Below the pieces are notes generated by a model. That model worked only from the letters and a program-made list of their open reading frames with translations, was not told where the DNA came from and searched no databases. Both the position numbers and the translations under genes were made by a program. Below, piece after piece: positions 22,827 to 31,076 of a DNA stretch of 64,000 nucleotides. Positions within the stretch are counted from its first letter, which is position 1; each line of letters begins with the position of its first letter. Source of the DNA: JBMDXB01 sp048594885. Lineage in GTDB: Bacteria > Acidobacteriota > Vicinamibacteria > Vicinamibacterales > 2-12-FULL-66-21. The stretch spans positions 5,835 to 69,834 of the forward strand of contig JBMDXB010000124.1 of NCBI GenBank assembly GCA_048594885.1, in the 5' to 3' direction.

Positions 22827-24848
22827 ATGCGTATGGCTCGCGCGGCGACGATGACGGTGCTGATGACGATCGCGTGGTCTGCGGCTGCAGGCGCGCAGAC
22901 GGCCGAGCCGTCGGTCCGCGATGTGGACGCGGCGCTCGCGCGCGTCGCTCCCAGCCTCGTCCGCATCCACGTCGTCTCGATCAATCACCAGGACGGCCGT
23001 GAGATGAAGCGCGAGTCGGCCGGGAGCGGCACCATCATCACGCCTGAAGGGCACGTCATCACCAACCATCACGTCGCGGGCAAGACGCGGGCGATCATCT
23101 GCACGCTGGCGACGCGTGAGGAAGTGCCGGCGGATCTCGTCGGCACGGATCCGCTATCGGACATCGCCGTCGTCAAGCTGCGCCCGGCCAAGCTGAGGAA
23201 GTTTCCGGTGGCGGCCTTCGGCGATCCGGCAAAGCTGAGGGTCGGCGATCGCGTGCTCGCGCTCGGCAGTCCACTCGCGCTGTCCCAGTCGGTGACGGCC
23301 GGCATCGTCAGCAACAAGGAAATGATCATGCCGGGGCTGTTCTGGCCGTTCAATCGGATGACGCTCGACGGCGAGGACGTCGGCTCGCTCGTCCGGTGGA
23401 TCGGGCACGACGCGCCGATCTTCGGCGGCAATTCCGGCGGACCGCTCGTCAACATGCAGGGGGAGATCGTCGGCGTCAACGAGATCAGTATGGGGCTCGC
23501 CGGCGCGATCCCGGCCGACCTCGCGCGCGAGGTGGCAGAGGCGATCATCAAGGAAGGCCGCGTGCGCCGGAGCTGGATCGGACTCGAGGTGCAGCCGCTG
23601 CTGAAATCGTCCGAATCGAGGCGCGGCGCGCTCGTCGGCGGGACAATCGAAGGCTCGCCCGCGGCGCGCGCCGGATTCCAGCCGGGCGACCTGCTGCTGA
23701 CGCTGGCCGGGCGCGAGGTGAACATCCGCTTCTCGGAGGAGATTCCGCTCTACAACCAGATGGTGATGCGGCTGACACCGGGCAAACCGGTGGACGCCGT
23801 CGTCCGCCGCGGCGGCGTCGAGAAGAAGCTGACGGTGACGCCGGACGAGCGCGAGCGAGCCGATGCGATCGTGCAGGAACTGCCGCTGCTCGGCATCACG
23901 GCGTCGAATCTCACGGCGCTGTCCGCGCGTGAGCTGAAGCGGCCGGACAGCAACGGCGCGCGCGTGCGCGGCGTCAGGCCGGGCGGACCGGCGGATCAGG
24001 CCAAGCCGTCGCTCAACAACGACGACGTCCTCGTCGCGATCGACGACCGGAAGGTGAGCGACGTCAACGCGCTGAAGGCCGCGGCGGAGCGGCTCGTGGA
24101 GGGGCAGTCCGAGCCGACGCCGGTGCTCGTCTCGTTCGAGCGGCGCGGCGAGAAGCTGCTGACGGTCGTCGAGCTCGGGAAGCCGGGACTTCAGGATCCC
24201 GGTCTCGAAGCGCGGAAGGCGTGGATCGCGGTGAGCACGCAGGTGCTCACGCCGGAGCTTGCGCGCAAGCTCGGTCTCGAAGGGCGCACGGGCGTGCGCG
24301 TCTCGCGCGTGCTTGGCGGCGCCGCGTCCGCCGCGGGGCTACAGGTCGGCGACGTCATCACGGCCGTCGACGGCGACCCGGTGCTGGCGTCGCAGCCGTC
24401 GGATGCCGATCTGTTCGCGACGATGATCCGCCAGTACAAGGTCGGATCGAACGTGAAGCTGTCGGTATTCCGCGGGAAAAAGGAGCGGCAGCTCCAGGTG
24501 AAGCTCGAGACGGCGCCGCGCCTCTCGCGAGAGATGAAGAAGTACGAGGATCCGAACTTCGAGTTCCGCGTGCGCGACGTCGCGGCGGCCGACCGCCTGC
24601 AGCAGGGGATTCCCGAAGACCAGCAGGGGGTGCTCGTCGAGGCGGTGCGCGAAGGAGGATGGGCGGCGCTCGGCCATCTTGCCGACGGCGATCTGATTCT
24701 CGCCATCGACGGCGATCCCGTCGCGTCGGTCGAGGTAGTGCAGCAGAAGATGACCCGCATCGCGGAACAAAAGCCCTCCTCGGTGGTATTACAGGTACGC
24801 CGCGGGATCCGCACGTTCTTCGTCGAGCTGCAGACGGGGTGGAAATAG
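22827..24848 (+). CDS. HtrA/DegP-type periplasmic serine protease with multiple PDZ domains
   Basis: A 673-residue protein with a signal peptide ending at AGAQT. The trypsin-like domain has the full triad: His82 in TNHHV, Asp112 in DPLSDIAVVKL and Ser203 in GGNSGGP. About four PDZ-like repeats follow (from about residues 290, 390, 480 and 600), each with a GxxxGD(L/V)I-type turn; most HtrA proteins have one or two. It likely degrades or refolds damaged envelope proteins. GGAGG lies 10 bases before the ATG at 22827. The pseudo-protease gene follows after 5 bp. Confidence 0.88.
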   Translation: MRMARAATMTVLMTIAWSAAAGAQTAEPSVRDVDAALARVAPSLVRIHVVSINHQDGREMKRESAGSGTIITPEGHVITNHHVAGKTRAIICTLATREEVPADLVGTDPLSDIAVVKLRPAKLRKFPVAAFGDPAKLRVGDRVLALGSPLALSQSVTAGIVSNKEMIMPGLFWPFNRMTLDGEDVGSLVRWIGHDAPIFGGNSGGPLVNMQGEIVGVNEISMGLAGAIPADLAREVAEAIIKEGRVRRSWIGLEVQPLLKSSESRRGALVGGTIEGSPAARAGFQPGDLLLTLAGREVNIRFSEEIPLYNQMVMRLTPGKPVDAVVRRGGVEKKLTVTPDERERADAIVQELPLLGITASNLTALSARELKRPDSNGARVRGVRPGGPADQAKPSLNNDDVLVAIDDRKVSDVNALKAAAERLVEGQSEPTPVLVSFERRGEKLLTVVELGKPGLQDPGLEARKAWIAVSTQVLTPELARKLGLEGRTGVRVSRVLGGAASAAGLQVGDVITAVDGDPVLASQPSDADLFATMIRQYKVGSNVKLSVFRGKKERQLQVKLETAPRLSREMKKYEDPNFEFRVRDVAAADRLQQGIPEDQQGVLVEAVREGGWAALGHLADGDLILAIDGDPVASVEVVQQKMTRIAEQKPSSVVLQVRRGIRTFFVELQTGWK

Positions 24849-24853
24849 GGCTC

Positions 24854-25657
24854 ATGACTTTTCGAATTGCGCTAATCGCCGCAACCGTACTGGCCGTTAC
24901 CTCCCTCGATGGCCAGACCGACGCCCGCGCGCAGGCACGCGACGTCGTCAAGAAGTGGCAGGAGGCGGTCGTCAACGTCCGCGTCGTGCTGAAGACACGC
25001 GTATCGATCGGGGGCCGTGAGATGCAGTCGACCGACGACACGGTTGAAGCGGTCGGCACCGTGATCCACCCGTCAGGCCTGACGGTGATGTCGCTCGGCA
25101 CGCTGAACCCTGCCGCGATGATGAACAAACTGATGGCCGGGTCAGGCGGCGGCGGCGATCAGAAGATGGAGATCACGAGCGAGCCGGCGGACCTGAAGCT
25201 GCGGCTGCCGGATGGGCGGGAACTCGCTGCGAAGATCGTGCTGCGGGACGAGGACCTCGATCTTGCGTTCATTCGACCCGCGGTCAAACCGGACAAGCCG
25301 CTCGTGGCCGTCGATCTGAAGAACGCCGGCCGGCCGGCGGTGCTCGATCAGGTCGTCGTGCTGTCGCGGCTCGGCCGCGTCGGCGGCTGGGCGGCGGGCG
25401 CCGCGCTCTTCGATGTCGGCGCGATCATCGAGCGCCCGCGCACGTTCTACGTGCTCGCCGGCGCATCAGCCGTGATGGGCGCGCCGGCGTTCCTGCCTGA
25501 CGGCAAGACCGTCGGTCTGCTGACGCTGCGGCAGGTCGAAGCCGGCCGCGCGAGCATGATGTCGATGATGAGCGGCACCGAATCGATGGGCATGCTGCCG
25601 GTGATTCTGCCGGCCGCCGACGTCCTCGAGATAGCCGAACAGGCGGCCGAGAAATAA
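24854..25657 (+). CDS. Secreted trypsin-fold pseudo-protease paired with HtrA
   Basis: A 267-residue protein with a signal peptide. It follows the HtrA protease domain in outline (VKKWQEAVVNVRV, GTVIHPSGLTVMS, DEDLDLAFI, LFDVGAII, FLPDGKTVGLL) but lacks catalytic residues. TNHHV is replaced by VMSLG near residue 80, and GNSGGP is replaced by VMGAPA with Met208 at the serine position; only the Asp (about 137) remains. There is no PDZ domain. It lies 5 bp after the active HtrA gene and 2 bp before msrB. A regulatory or substrate-presenting partner is inferred. Confidence 0.7.
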   Translation: MTFRIALIAATVLAVTSLDGQTDARAQARDVVKKWQEAVVNVRVVLKTRVSIGGREMQSTDDTVEAVGTVIHPSGLTVMSLGTLNPAAMMNKLMAGSGGGGDQKMEITSEPADLKLRLPDGRELAAKIVLRDEDLDLAFIRPAVKPDKPLVAVDLKNAGRPAVLDQVVVLSRLGRVGGWAAGAALFDVGAIIERPRTFYVLAGASAVMGAPAFLPDGKTVGLLTLRQVEAGRASMMSMMSGTESMGMLPVILPAADVLEIAEQAAEK

Positions 25658-25659
25658 TC

Positions 25660-26058
25660 ATGGCCGATCGGTTCGAAGTCACGAAAACAGACGAAGAGTG
25701 GCGGCAGCAACTGACGCCGGAGCAGTACCAGGTGCTGCGTCAGCACGGCACCGAGCGGCCGGGCTCGTGCGCGCTGCTGCACGAGAAGCGGGCGGGTACC
25801 TTCACGTGCGTGGGCTGCGGGCAGCCGCTCTTCCGCGCCACGCGCAAGTTCGAGAGTGGGACGGGCTGGCCCAGCTTCTTCGCGCCGCTCGAAGGCGCGA
25901 TCGGCGAATCGGTCGACGACAGCTACTTCATGCGGCGCACTGAAGTGCACTGCAGCCGCTGTGGCGGGCACCTCGGGCACGTGTTCCCGGATGGACCGCC
26001 ACCGACCGGGCTCCGTTACTGCATCAACGGCGTTGCGCTGGAATTCGAGCCGGCGTAG
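25660..26058 (+). CDS. msrB: Peptide-methionine (R)-S-oxide reductase
   Basis: A 132-residue MsrB. GTGWPSF, the two zinc CxxC motifs (CVGC, CSRC), HLGHVF and the catalytic Cys in LRYCINGVAL are all present. It reduces methionine-R-sulfoxide in proteins. With no signal peptide, it acts in the cytoplasm. It starts 2 bp after the pseudo-protease stop, so it shares the HtrA transcript. That links two kinds of protein-damage response. The matching MsrA is encoded 4.4 kb downstream. Confidence 0.95.
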   Translation: MADRFEVTKTDEEWRQQLTPEQYQVLRQHGTERPGSCALLHEKRAGTFTCVGCGQPLFRATRKFESGTGWPSFFAPLEGAIGESVDDSYFMRRTEVHCSRCGGHLGHVFPDGPPPTGLRYCINGVALEFEPA

Positions 26059-26064
26059 ATCGCT

Positions 26065-26763
26065 TCAGTCGCCGCGTATCAAATCGATCAGATCCAGGAC
26101 GCTCAGGCCGACGTCACCGCTGGTGGCGAATGCCGAATGGCGTTCCGCGGTCGGATGCCGCCGCTCCTCCTCCTTCAGTTCCTCGATGCGGCGCTTCCGC
26201 GCGGCGTCCAGACCGCCGCCGCGGATGAACGTGACGATCGCGTGAAGCTCTCCCGCATCGAGAAATGTCCCGTGCCCGCGACAGACGTCGACGATCGTCC
26301 CTGACACCTGCCCGAAGTTCAGGCGGTTCATCATCGTCCCGCAGCGAAGGCAGCGGCGGTAGCGGACGATCTCGCCGCTGCGGGCGGCCTGCCGCGGATG
26401 CACGTGGTGCAGAACGGCTGACTGCGCGTCGTGCTCGGCGCACAGCCGTTCGAAATCGGGAGCGTCGACCCACACGCCGTCGCACTTGCGGCATTCGAGC
26501 AGCGCCGTGCCGCCGACGCCTACGCGCCGCATGTCCTCACGGCAGCCCGGACATCTCGCCGCCGCGTCCCCTTCGACGGCGCGGGCGCGGCGGGCGCCGC
26601 ACGCCTGGCAGTAGGTGGCCGTGTCGAGCATCAGCGCGAAGCACGACGGACAACTGATCGTCGCCAGCCGCGCCGTGCAGTACGGGCACCGCCTCGCGTC
26701 CGGCGGGACGTTCGCGCCGCATCCCGGACACCGCAGCGCCCCGGCCTCCCGTTTCTCTGTCAT
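26065..26763 (-). CDS. Multi-zinc-ribbon protein
   Basis: A 232-residue protein with a chain of zinc ribbons: CPGC..CPYC (residues 12-29), CPSC..CQAC (about 38-57), then a zf-TFIIB-like unit CPGC...LLECRKCDGVWVD, and a second RRCLRCGTMMNRLNF..DVCRGHGTFLDAGEL. The tail is charged and helical. It is divergent from the SPFH gene at 26837, with a 73-bp gap, and probably belongs with that cluster. The function is unknown; assembly or metal-dependent protein contacts are plausible. Confidence 0.75.
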   Translation of the reverse strand: MTEKREAGALRCPGCGANVPPDARRCPYCTARLATISCPSCFALMLDTATYCQACGARRARAVEGDAAARCPGCREDMRRVGVGGTALLECRKCDGVWVDAPDFERLCAEHDAQSAVLHHVHPRQAARSGEIVRYRRCLRCGTMMNRLNFGQVSGTIVDVCRGHGTFLDAGELHAIVTFIRGGGLDAARKRRIEELKEEERRHPTAERHSAFATSGDVGLSVLDLIDLIRGD

Positions 26764-26836
26764 TTTCGCCGGCGATCATACAATCATTGGGCGTGATGCG
26801 CGCCCGTGGCGCGCCTGCATACAGAGAGAGGTTCCG

Positions 26837-27886
26837 ATGGGCATCATGGATTTTCTCAAGGGCGAGCTGATCGAGATCATCGACTGGACCGATGACTCCC
26901 GCGACACGCTCTCCTTCCGCTTCCCGGACGATGACAAGGCGATCAAGAACGGCGCGCAGTTGATCGTCCGCGAGTCGCAACAGGTGCAGTTCGTCTACCT
27001 CGGCGAGTTCGGTGACACGTTCGGCCCGGGCAAGCACACGCTGACCACGGACAACATTCCCATCCTGACGCGGCTGAAGTCGTGGAAGTACGGGTTCAAC
27101 TCGCCGTTCAAGGCGGACGTCTACTACCTGAACACGCGCCTGTTCACCGGCAACAAGTGGGGCACGGCGAACCCGATCATGATGCGCGACGACGACCTCG
27201 GGATCGTGCGCGCGCGGGCGTTCGGCACGTACGACTTCCGCATCGTCGAGCCGAAGATGTTCCTGAAAGAGGTCGCCGGATCGGATCACAACTTCCGGCT
27301 CGACGAGTTCGCCGACACGATGCGCTCGCGGATCGTCAGCATCTTCGCCGACGCGCTGGCGTCAGCGAAGGTCCCGGTGTTCGACGTCGCCAGCCGCTAC
27401 TCGGAGCTCGGCGAGGCGCTGCTGCCGCTCATCAATCCCGCCGTGTCTGCCAAGTACGGCGTGGCCATCACCAGCTTCATCGTCGAGAACGTGTCGGTGC
27501 CGCCGGAGGTCGAACAGGCGATCGACAAGCGGTCGAGCATGGCCGCCGTCGGCAATCTCAACGACTACGTGAAGTTCCAGATGGCGCAGGGGATGGAGAA
27601 GGGCGGCGGGTCGGGAGGGATGGCGACCGAGCTGGCCGTGGGTCTCTCGATCGCGCAGCAGATCATGAAGGAGCAGGGCGGCAGCCTCGCGCCAGGGGCC
27701 GGAGGCGGCACGGCGGTGGCGACGGTCTCAGCGGATCTGCTCGCGCCGGCCGACGTCGCGAAGGTCCTCGGCGTGCCCGAAGCAGACGTCATGTCGATCA
27801 TCGAGTCCGGAGAGCTGGCGGCGAAGAAGATCGGAACGTCGTACCGCGTGAAGCGCAGCGCGCTCGACGAGTACCTCGAGCGGTAG
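26837..27886 (+). CDS. SPFH-domain protein (YdjI type) with C-terminal excisionase-like helix-turn-helix
   Basis: A 349-residue protein. Residues 1-230 match the virion-core/SPFH family of B. subtilis YdjI (MGIMDFLKGELIEIIDW, LIVRESQQVQFVYLGE, ALLPLINPAVSAKYGVAITSFIVENVSVPPEVEQAIDKRSSMAAVG). After a Gly-rich linker, residues about 298-349 form a MerR/excisionase-like DNA-binding helix-turn-helix (LLAPADVAKVLGVPEADVMSIIESGELAAKKIGTSYRVKRSALDEYL). A membrane-raft-type scaffold fused to this module is unusual; in such proteins it may bind protein or DNA. AGAGAGG lies 7 bases before the ATG. Confidence 0.78.
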   Translation: MGIMDFLKGELIEIIDWTDDSRDTLSFRFPDDDKAIKNGAQLIVRESQQVQFVYLGEFGDTFGPGKHTLTTDNIPILTRLKSWKYGFNSPFKADVYYLNTRLFTGNKWGTANPIMMRDDDLGIVRARAFGTYDFRIVEPKMFLKEVAGSDHNFRLDEFADTMRSRIVSIFADALASAKVPVFDVASRYSELGEALLPLINPAVSAKYGVAITSFIVENVSVPPEVEQAIDKRSSMAAVGNLNDYVKFQMAQGMEKGGGSGGMATELAVGLSIAQQIMKEQGGSLAPGAGGGTAVATVSADLLAPADVAKVLGVPEADVMSIIESGELAAKKIGTSYRVKRSALDEYLER

Positions 27887-27903
27887 GGCTGTCGGCGCGC
27901 CTC

Positions 27904-28995
27904 ATGCCCGCCATCACTGCTCTCGACAAGTACCCGTGCGCGGCGTGCGGCGCACAGGCGGAGTGGAATCCGTCGAAGCAGCTGCTCGTCTGCCCCTTCT
28001 GCGGCACCGCGACGCCCTTCGAGGTGGACGAGACCACCGGCGCCTTCGTCGAGCACGACCTGGCGAAGGCGCTGCGCGAGCTTGGCGACGACGCGCGCGG
28101 ATGGCAGGCGGAGAAACGGTCGGTGCAGTGCCAGAGCTGCAAGGCCGTGTCGGTCTTCGATCCGGAGCGCGTCGGCCAGAACTGCGATTTCTGCGGCTCG
28201 CCGAAGCTGGTCGACTACCACGAGATCAAGGCGCCCATCCGGCCGCAGTGCCTCCTGCCCTTCAAGGTCTCCGAAGCGCAGGTTCGCGAGAGCATGCGGC
28301 GATGGTATGCCGGCAAGTGGCTGGCGCCGTCGAGGCTGAAGTCGCGCGCGATGGTCGACCGCGTGCGCGGCATCTACGTTCCCTACTGGACGTTCGACGC
28401 CGAGGCGGTGTGCCCGTGGCAGGCGGAGGCGGGCCACTACTACTACACGACGGAAACCTACCGCGACAGCAAGGGCCACACGCAGACGCGGCAAGTACGC
28501 CACGTGCGCTGGGAGCCCGCCTCGGGGACGGTGCGCCATTTCTTCGACGACGAGCCGGTGCCCGCGACGATGGGCGTGTCGCACAAGCTGTTGACGCAGA
28601 TCGAACCGTTTCCGACGGGCGAGATGGTTCCTTACGACACGGCGTTCCTTTCCGGTTTCGTCGTCGAGCATTATCAGATCGCACTGGTGCAGGCCGCGGA
28701 GCACTCACAGGAGGCGATGAAGCAGCAGCTCTACGCGATGTGCGCGTCGGAAGTGCCGGGCGACACGCATCGCAACTTGCGCATTTCCCCGTCGTTCTCG
28801 AAGCAGACGTTCAAGCACATGCTCGTGCCGGTCTGGCTGCTGACGTACACGTACGGCACCAAGGCCTACCAGGTGCTGGCCAACGGCTACAGCGGCCGCA
28901 TTGCCGGCGAGTACCCGCTCAGCCCGTGGAAGGTGGCGCTGCTCATCCTCGCCATTCTCATCGTCACGTTCATCGTGCTCGCGAGCCAACAGTAA
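27904..28995 (+). CDS. Zinc-ribbon membrane protein partner of the SPFH protein
   Basis: A 363-residue protein. It opens with a zinc ribbon (CAACG...CPFCG, residues 11-32) and a second one (CQSC..CDFCG, about 80-102), has a middle region with GIYVPYWTFDAEA, and ends in one transmembrane helix (WKVALLILAILIVTFIVL). The layout recalls YdjG-type proteins encoded beside YdjI. It begins 17 bp after the SPFH gene, so co-expression is likely. It may anchor the SPFH assembly to the membrane; this is inferred. Confidence 0.72.
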   Translation: MPAITALDKYPCAACGAQAEWNPSKQLLVCPFCGTATPFEVDETTGAFVEHDLAKALRELGDDARGWQAEKRSVQCQSCKAVSVFDPERVGQNCDFCGSPKLVDYHEIKAPIRPQCLLPFKVSEAQVRESMRRWYAGKWLAPSRLKSRAMVDRVRGIYVPYWTFDAEAVCPWQAEAGHYYYTTETYRDSKGHTQTRQVRHVRWEPASGTVRHFFDDEPVPATMGVSHKLLTQIEPFPTGEMVPYDTAFLSGFVVEHYQIALVQAAEHSQEAMKQQLYAMCASEVPGDTHRNLRISPSFSKQTFKHMLVPVWLLTYTYGTKAYQVLANGYSGRIAGEYPLSPWKVALLILAILIVTFIVLASQQ

Positions 28996-29020
28996 CAGGC
29001 CGCTGAACCATGGCGGCCTG
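28996..29020. repeat. Short perfect hairpin before the permease gene
   Basis: CAGGCCGC and GCGGCCTG form an 8-bp perfect stem with a 9-base loop, starting right after the stop of the zinc-ribbon gene and ending 2 bases before the permease ATG. There is no T-run, so it is not a standard terminator. The permease start then reads through a short AAAGGCC duplication. Confidence 0.6.
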
Positions 29021-29022
29021 AA

Positions 29023-30345
29023 ATGCCAAATCCCAAAGGCCAAAGGCCAACAGACATCTCTGCAGTGTCCGGTCGCACGATCGGCTTCTGGACGACGGTG
29101 GCGCTCGTCATGGGGAACATGATCGGCTCCGGCGTGTTCCTGCTGCCGGCGTCGCTCGCGCCGTACGGCGGCATCAGTCTCGCGGGGTGGCTCATCACGA
29201 CGATCGGCGCGCTGCTGCTGGCGCTGGTGTTCGCGCGGCTCGCCAGGCTGCACCCCGCGGCGGGCGGACCGTATGCGTACACGCGCCACGCGTTCGGCGA
29301 CTTCGCGGGGTTTCTCGTCGCCTGGGGCTACTGGATCTCGACGTGGTGTACGAACGCCGCGCTCGCCGTGGCGCTCGTCGGCTATCTCGATCCCTTCGTC
29401 CCGGATCTCGTACGGCGTCCCCCGGCAGCGGCGGCGTTGGCGCTCGCGGCGATCTGGATCCTGACGGTCGTCAACCTGCAGGGTGTCCGCGCAGCGGGAC
29501 GCGTGCAGGCGGTGACAACGGTCTTGAAGATCCTGCCGCTGATCGTCATCGGCCTCGCGGGGCTGTTTGTCTTTGACCGCAGCCATTTCGCGGTCGCGGA
29601 CACCAGCGCCCGCGGGCTGGCATCAGGCGCGTTCGCGACCGCGACGCTGACGCTGTGGGCGTTCCTCGGCCTCGAGTCGGCGACGATCCCTGCCGGCAGC
29701 ATCCGCGATCCCGCTCGAACGATTCCGCGCGCGACGATGATCGGGACGATCCTGACGGCCGCGATCTACGTGGTGAGCACGGTGGGTGTCATGGCGGTGC
29801 TGTCACCGTCCGCTCTGGCGAAGTCGACGGCGCCGTTCAGCGATGCCGCGCTGGCGCTCGCGGGGAGCCCGGCGGCAACGCTCGTTGCGCTCGGCGCTGC
29901 GCTGTCCTGCTTCGGCGCGCTCAACGGATGGATTCTCGTGTCGGGCCAGTTGCCGATGGCAATTGCCGCCGACGGCCTGTTCCCGCGCGTCTTTGCGGCG
30001 CAGTCCGCTCGTGCGGTTCCGGCGCGCGCCATCCTCATCGGCAGCGTGCTGTCGTCGGCGCTCATCGTGATGAACTACTCGCGTGGTCTCGTCGAGCTGT
30101 TCACCTTCATCATCCTCCTCGCCACGCTGGCGACGCTGATCCCCTACGTCTTCTGCTCGATGGCGATATGTCTCGTCCGAGATCCGGCAGGCTCCAGGCC
30201 GCGGGGCGGCGCAATGCTCATCGGTATCGTCGCTTTCGTGTACTCGCTCGGCGCTATCGCCGGCGCCGGAGCGGAAATCGTCTACTGGGGATTTTTGTTG
30301 CTGTTTTCCGGGTTACCTGTGTATGTGTGGGTGAAGAGGACCTAA
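29023..30345 (+). CDS. APC-superfamily amino acid permease (AdiC/PotE-like)
   Basis: A 440-residue inner-membrane protein with about 12 transmembrane helices. TVALVMGNMIGSGVFLLPASLAPYGG is the signature of the AdiC/PotE branch, followed by GGPYAYTRHAFGDFAGFLVAWGYWIS and LWAFLGLESATIPAGSIRDPARTIPRAT. It likely exchanges or imports an amino acid or amine; the substrate cannot be read. The ATG at 29023 sits in short repeats (AAAGGCC), and a GTG at 29062 would give a family-typical N-terminus, so the start is uncertain. Confidence 0.83.
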   Translation: MPNPKGQRPTDISAVSGRTIGFWTTVALVMGNMIGSGVFLLPASLAPYGGISLAGWLITTIGALLLALVFARLARLHPAAGGPYAYTRHAFGDFAGFLVAWGYWISTWCTNAALAVALVGYLDPFVPDLVRRPPAAAALALAAIWILTVVNLQGVRAAGRVQAVTTVLKILPLIVIGLAGLFVFDRSHFAVADTSARGLASGAFATATLTLWAFLGLESATIPAGSIRDPARTIPRATMIGTILTAAIYVVSTVGVMAVLSPSALAKSTAPFSDAALALAGSPAATLVALGAALSCFGALNGWILVSGQLPMAIAADGLFPRVFAAQSARAVPARAILIGSVLSSALIVMNYSRGLVELFTFIILLATLATLIPYVFCSMAICLVRDPAGSRPRGGAMLIGIVAFVYSLGAIAGAGAEIVYWGFLLLFSGLPVYVWVKRT

Positions 30346-30350
30346 CGACC

Positions 30351-30400
30351 GTAGGGGCGGAGCTTGCTCCGCCCGCGGGCCGACCAAGGTCAGCCCCTAC
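30351..30400. repeat. REP-like palindromic element, GTAGGGGC family, copy 1
   Basis: The ends GTAGGGGC and GCCCCTAC are perfect inverted repeats. Inside is GGAGCTTGCTCC, itself a hairpin, then a GC-rich second stem. The first 24 bases recur exactly at 41817-41840. It lies between the permease stop and the msrA ribosome site, so it may act as a hairpin in the intergenic transcript. Confidence 0.85.
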
Positions 30401-30431
30401 GGGAGACGAAACGCTGTCCCAGGAGGAAGCC

Positions 30432-31076
30432 TTGGTATTCAGCAAGACCTCGATGCCGCTGAGAGAAGACGCGCTGCCCGGCAGGGCGGAGAGGATGCGG
30501 GTGCCGGAGCGACACCATGTGAACGGCGCGCCGTTGCAGGAGCCGTTTCCTGCGGGGTCCGAGCGCGCGATGTTCGCGATGGGCTGCTTCTGGGGCGCCG
30601 AGAAGATGTTCTGGCAGCTTCCCGGCGTCTATACCACGGCCGTCGGGTATGCGGCCGGCTACACGCCGAACCCGACGTATCGCGAAGTGTGCAGCGGCAT
30701 GACCGGCCATGCCGAAGTCGTTCTCGTCGTGTTCGATCCGAACCGCATCTCGTACGAGCAGTTGCTCAAGACCTTCTGGGAGAATCACGACCCGACGCAG
30801 GGCATGCGCCAGGGGAACGACATCGGCACGCAGTATCGCTCGGGGATCTACGTCTACGACCAGGCGCAACGCGAAGCGGCGGACCGATCGCGCGACGCGT
30901 ATCAACAGCGGCTGGCGGCGGCCGGGTACGGCCGCATCACGACGGAGATCCTGCCCGCCCAGGAGTTCTACTACGCCGAGGACTACCACCAGCAGTACCT
31001 GTCCAAGAATCCTGACGGCTACTGCGGCCTCGGCGGCACCGGCGTGAGCTGCCCGGCGGGTGTTGGCGTCAGTTAA
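30432..31076 (+). CDS. msrA: Peptide-methionine (S)-S-oxide reductase
   Basis: A 214-residue MsrA. The catalytic Cys is in MGCFWGAEKMFW, followed by VYTTAVGYAAGYTPNPTY, CSGMTGHAE, FWENHDPTQGMRQGNDIGTQYRSGIY and YYAEDYHQQYL. It reduces methionine-S-sulfoxide. I use a TTG start at 30432 because AGGAGG stands 5 bases before it and residues from there (LVFSKTSMPLREDALPGRAERMRVPERH) match the usual long MsrA N-terminus; the ATG at 30453 has no ribosome site. The 3' end overlaps the convergent serine hydrolase by 4 bp. Confidence 0.92.
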   Translation: MVFSKTSMPLREDALPGRAERMRVPERHHVNGAPLQEPFPAGSERAMFAMGCFWGAEKMFWQLPGVYTTAVGYAAGYTPNPTYREVCSGMTGHAEVVLVVFDPNRISYEQLLKTFWENHDPTQGMRQGNDIGTQYRSGIYVYDQAQREAADRSRDAYQQRLAAAGYGRITTEILPAQEFYYAEDYHQQYLSKNPDGYCGLGGTGVSCPAGVGVS

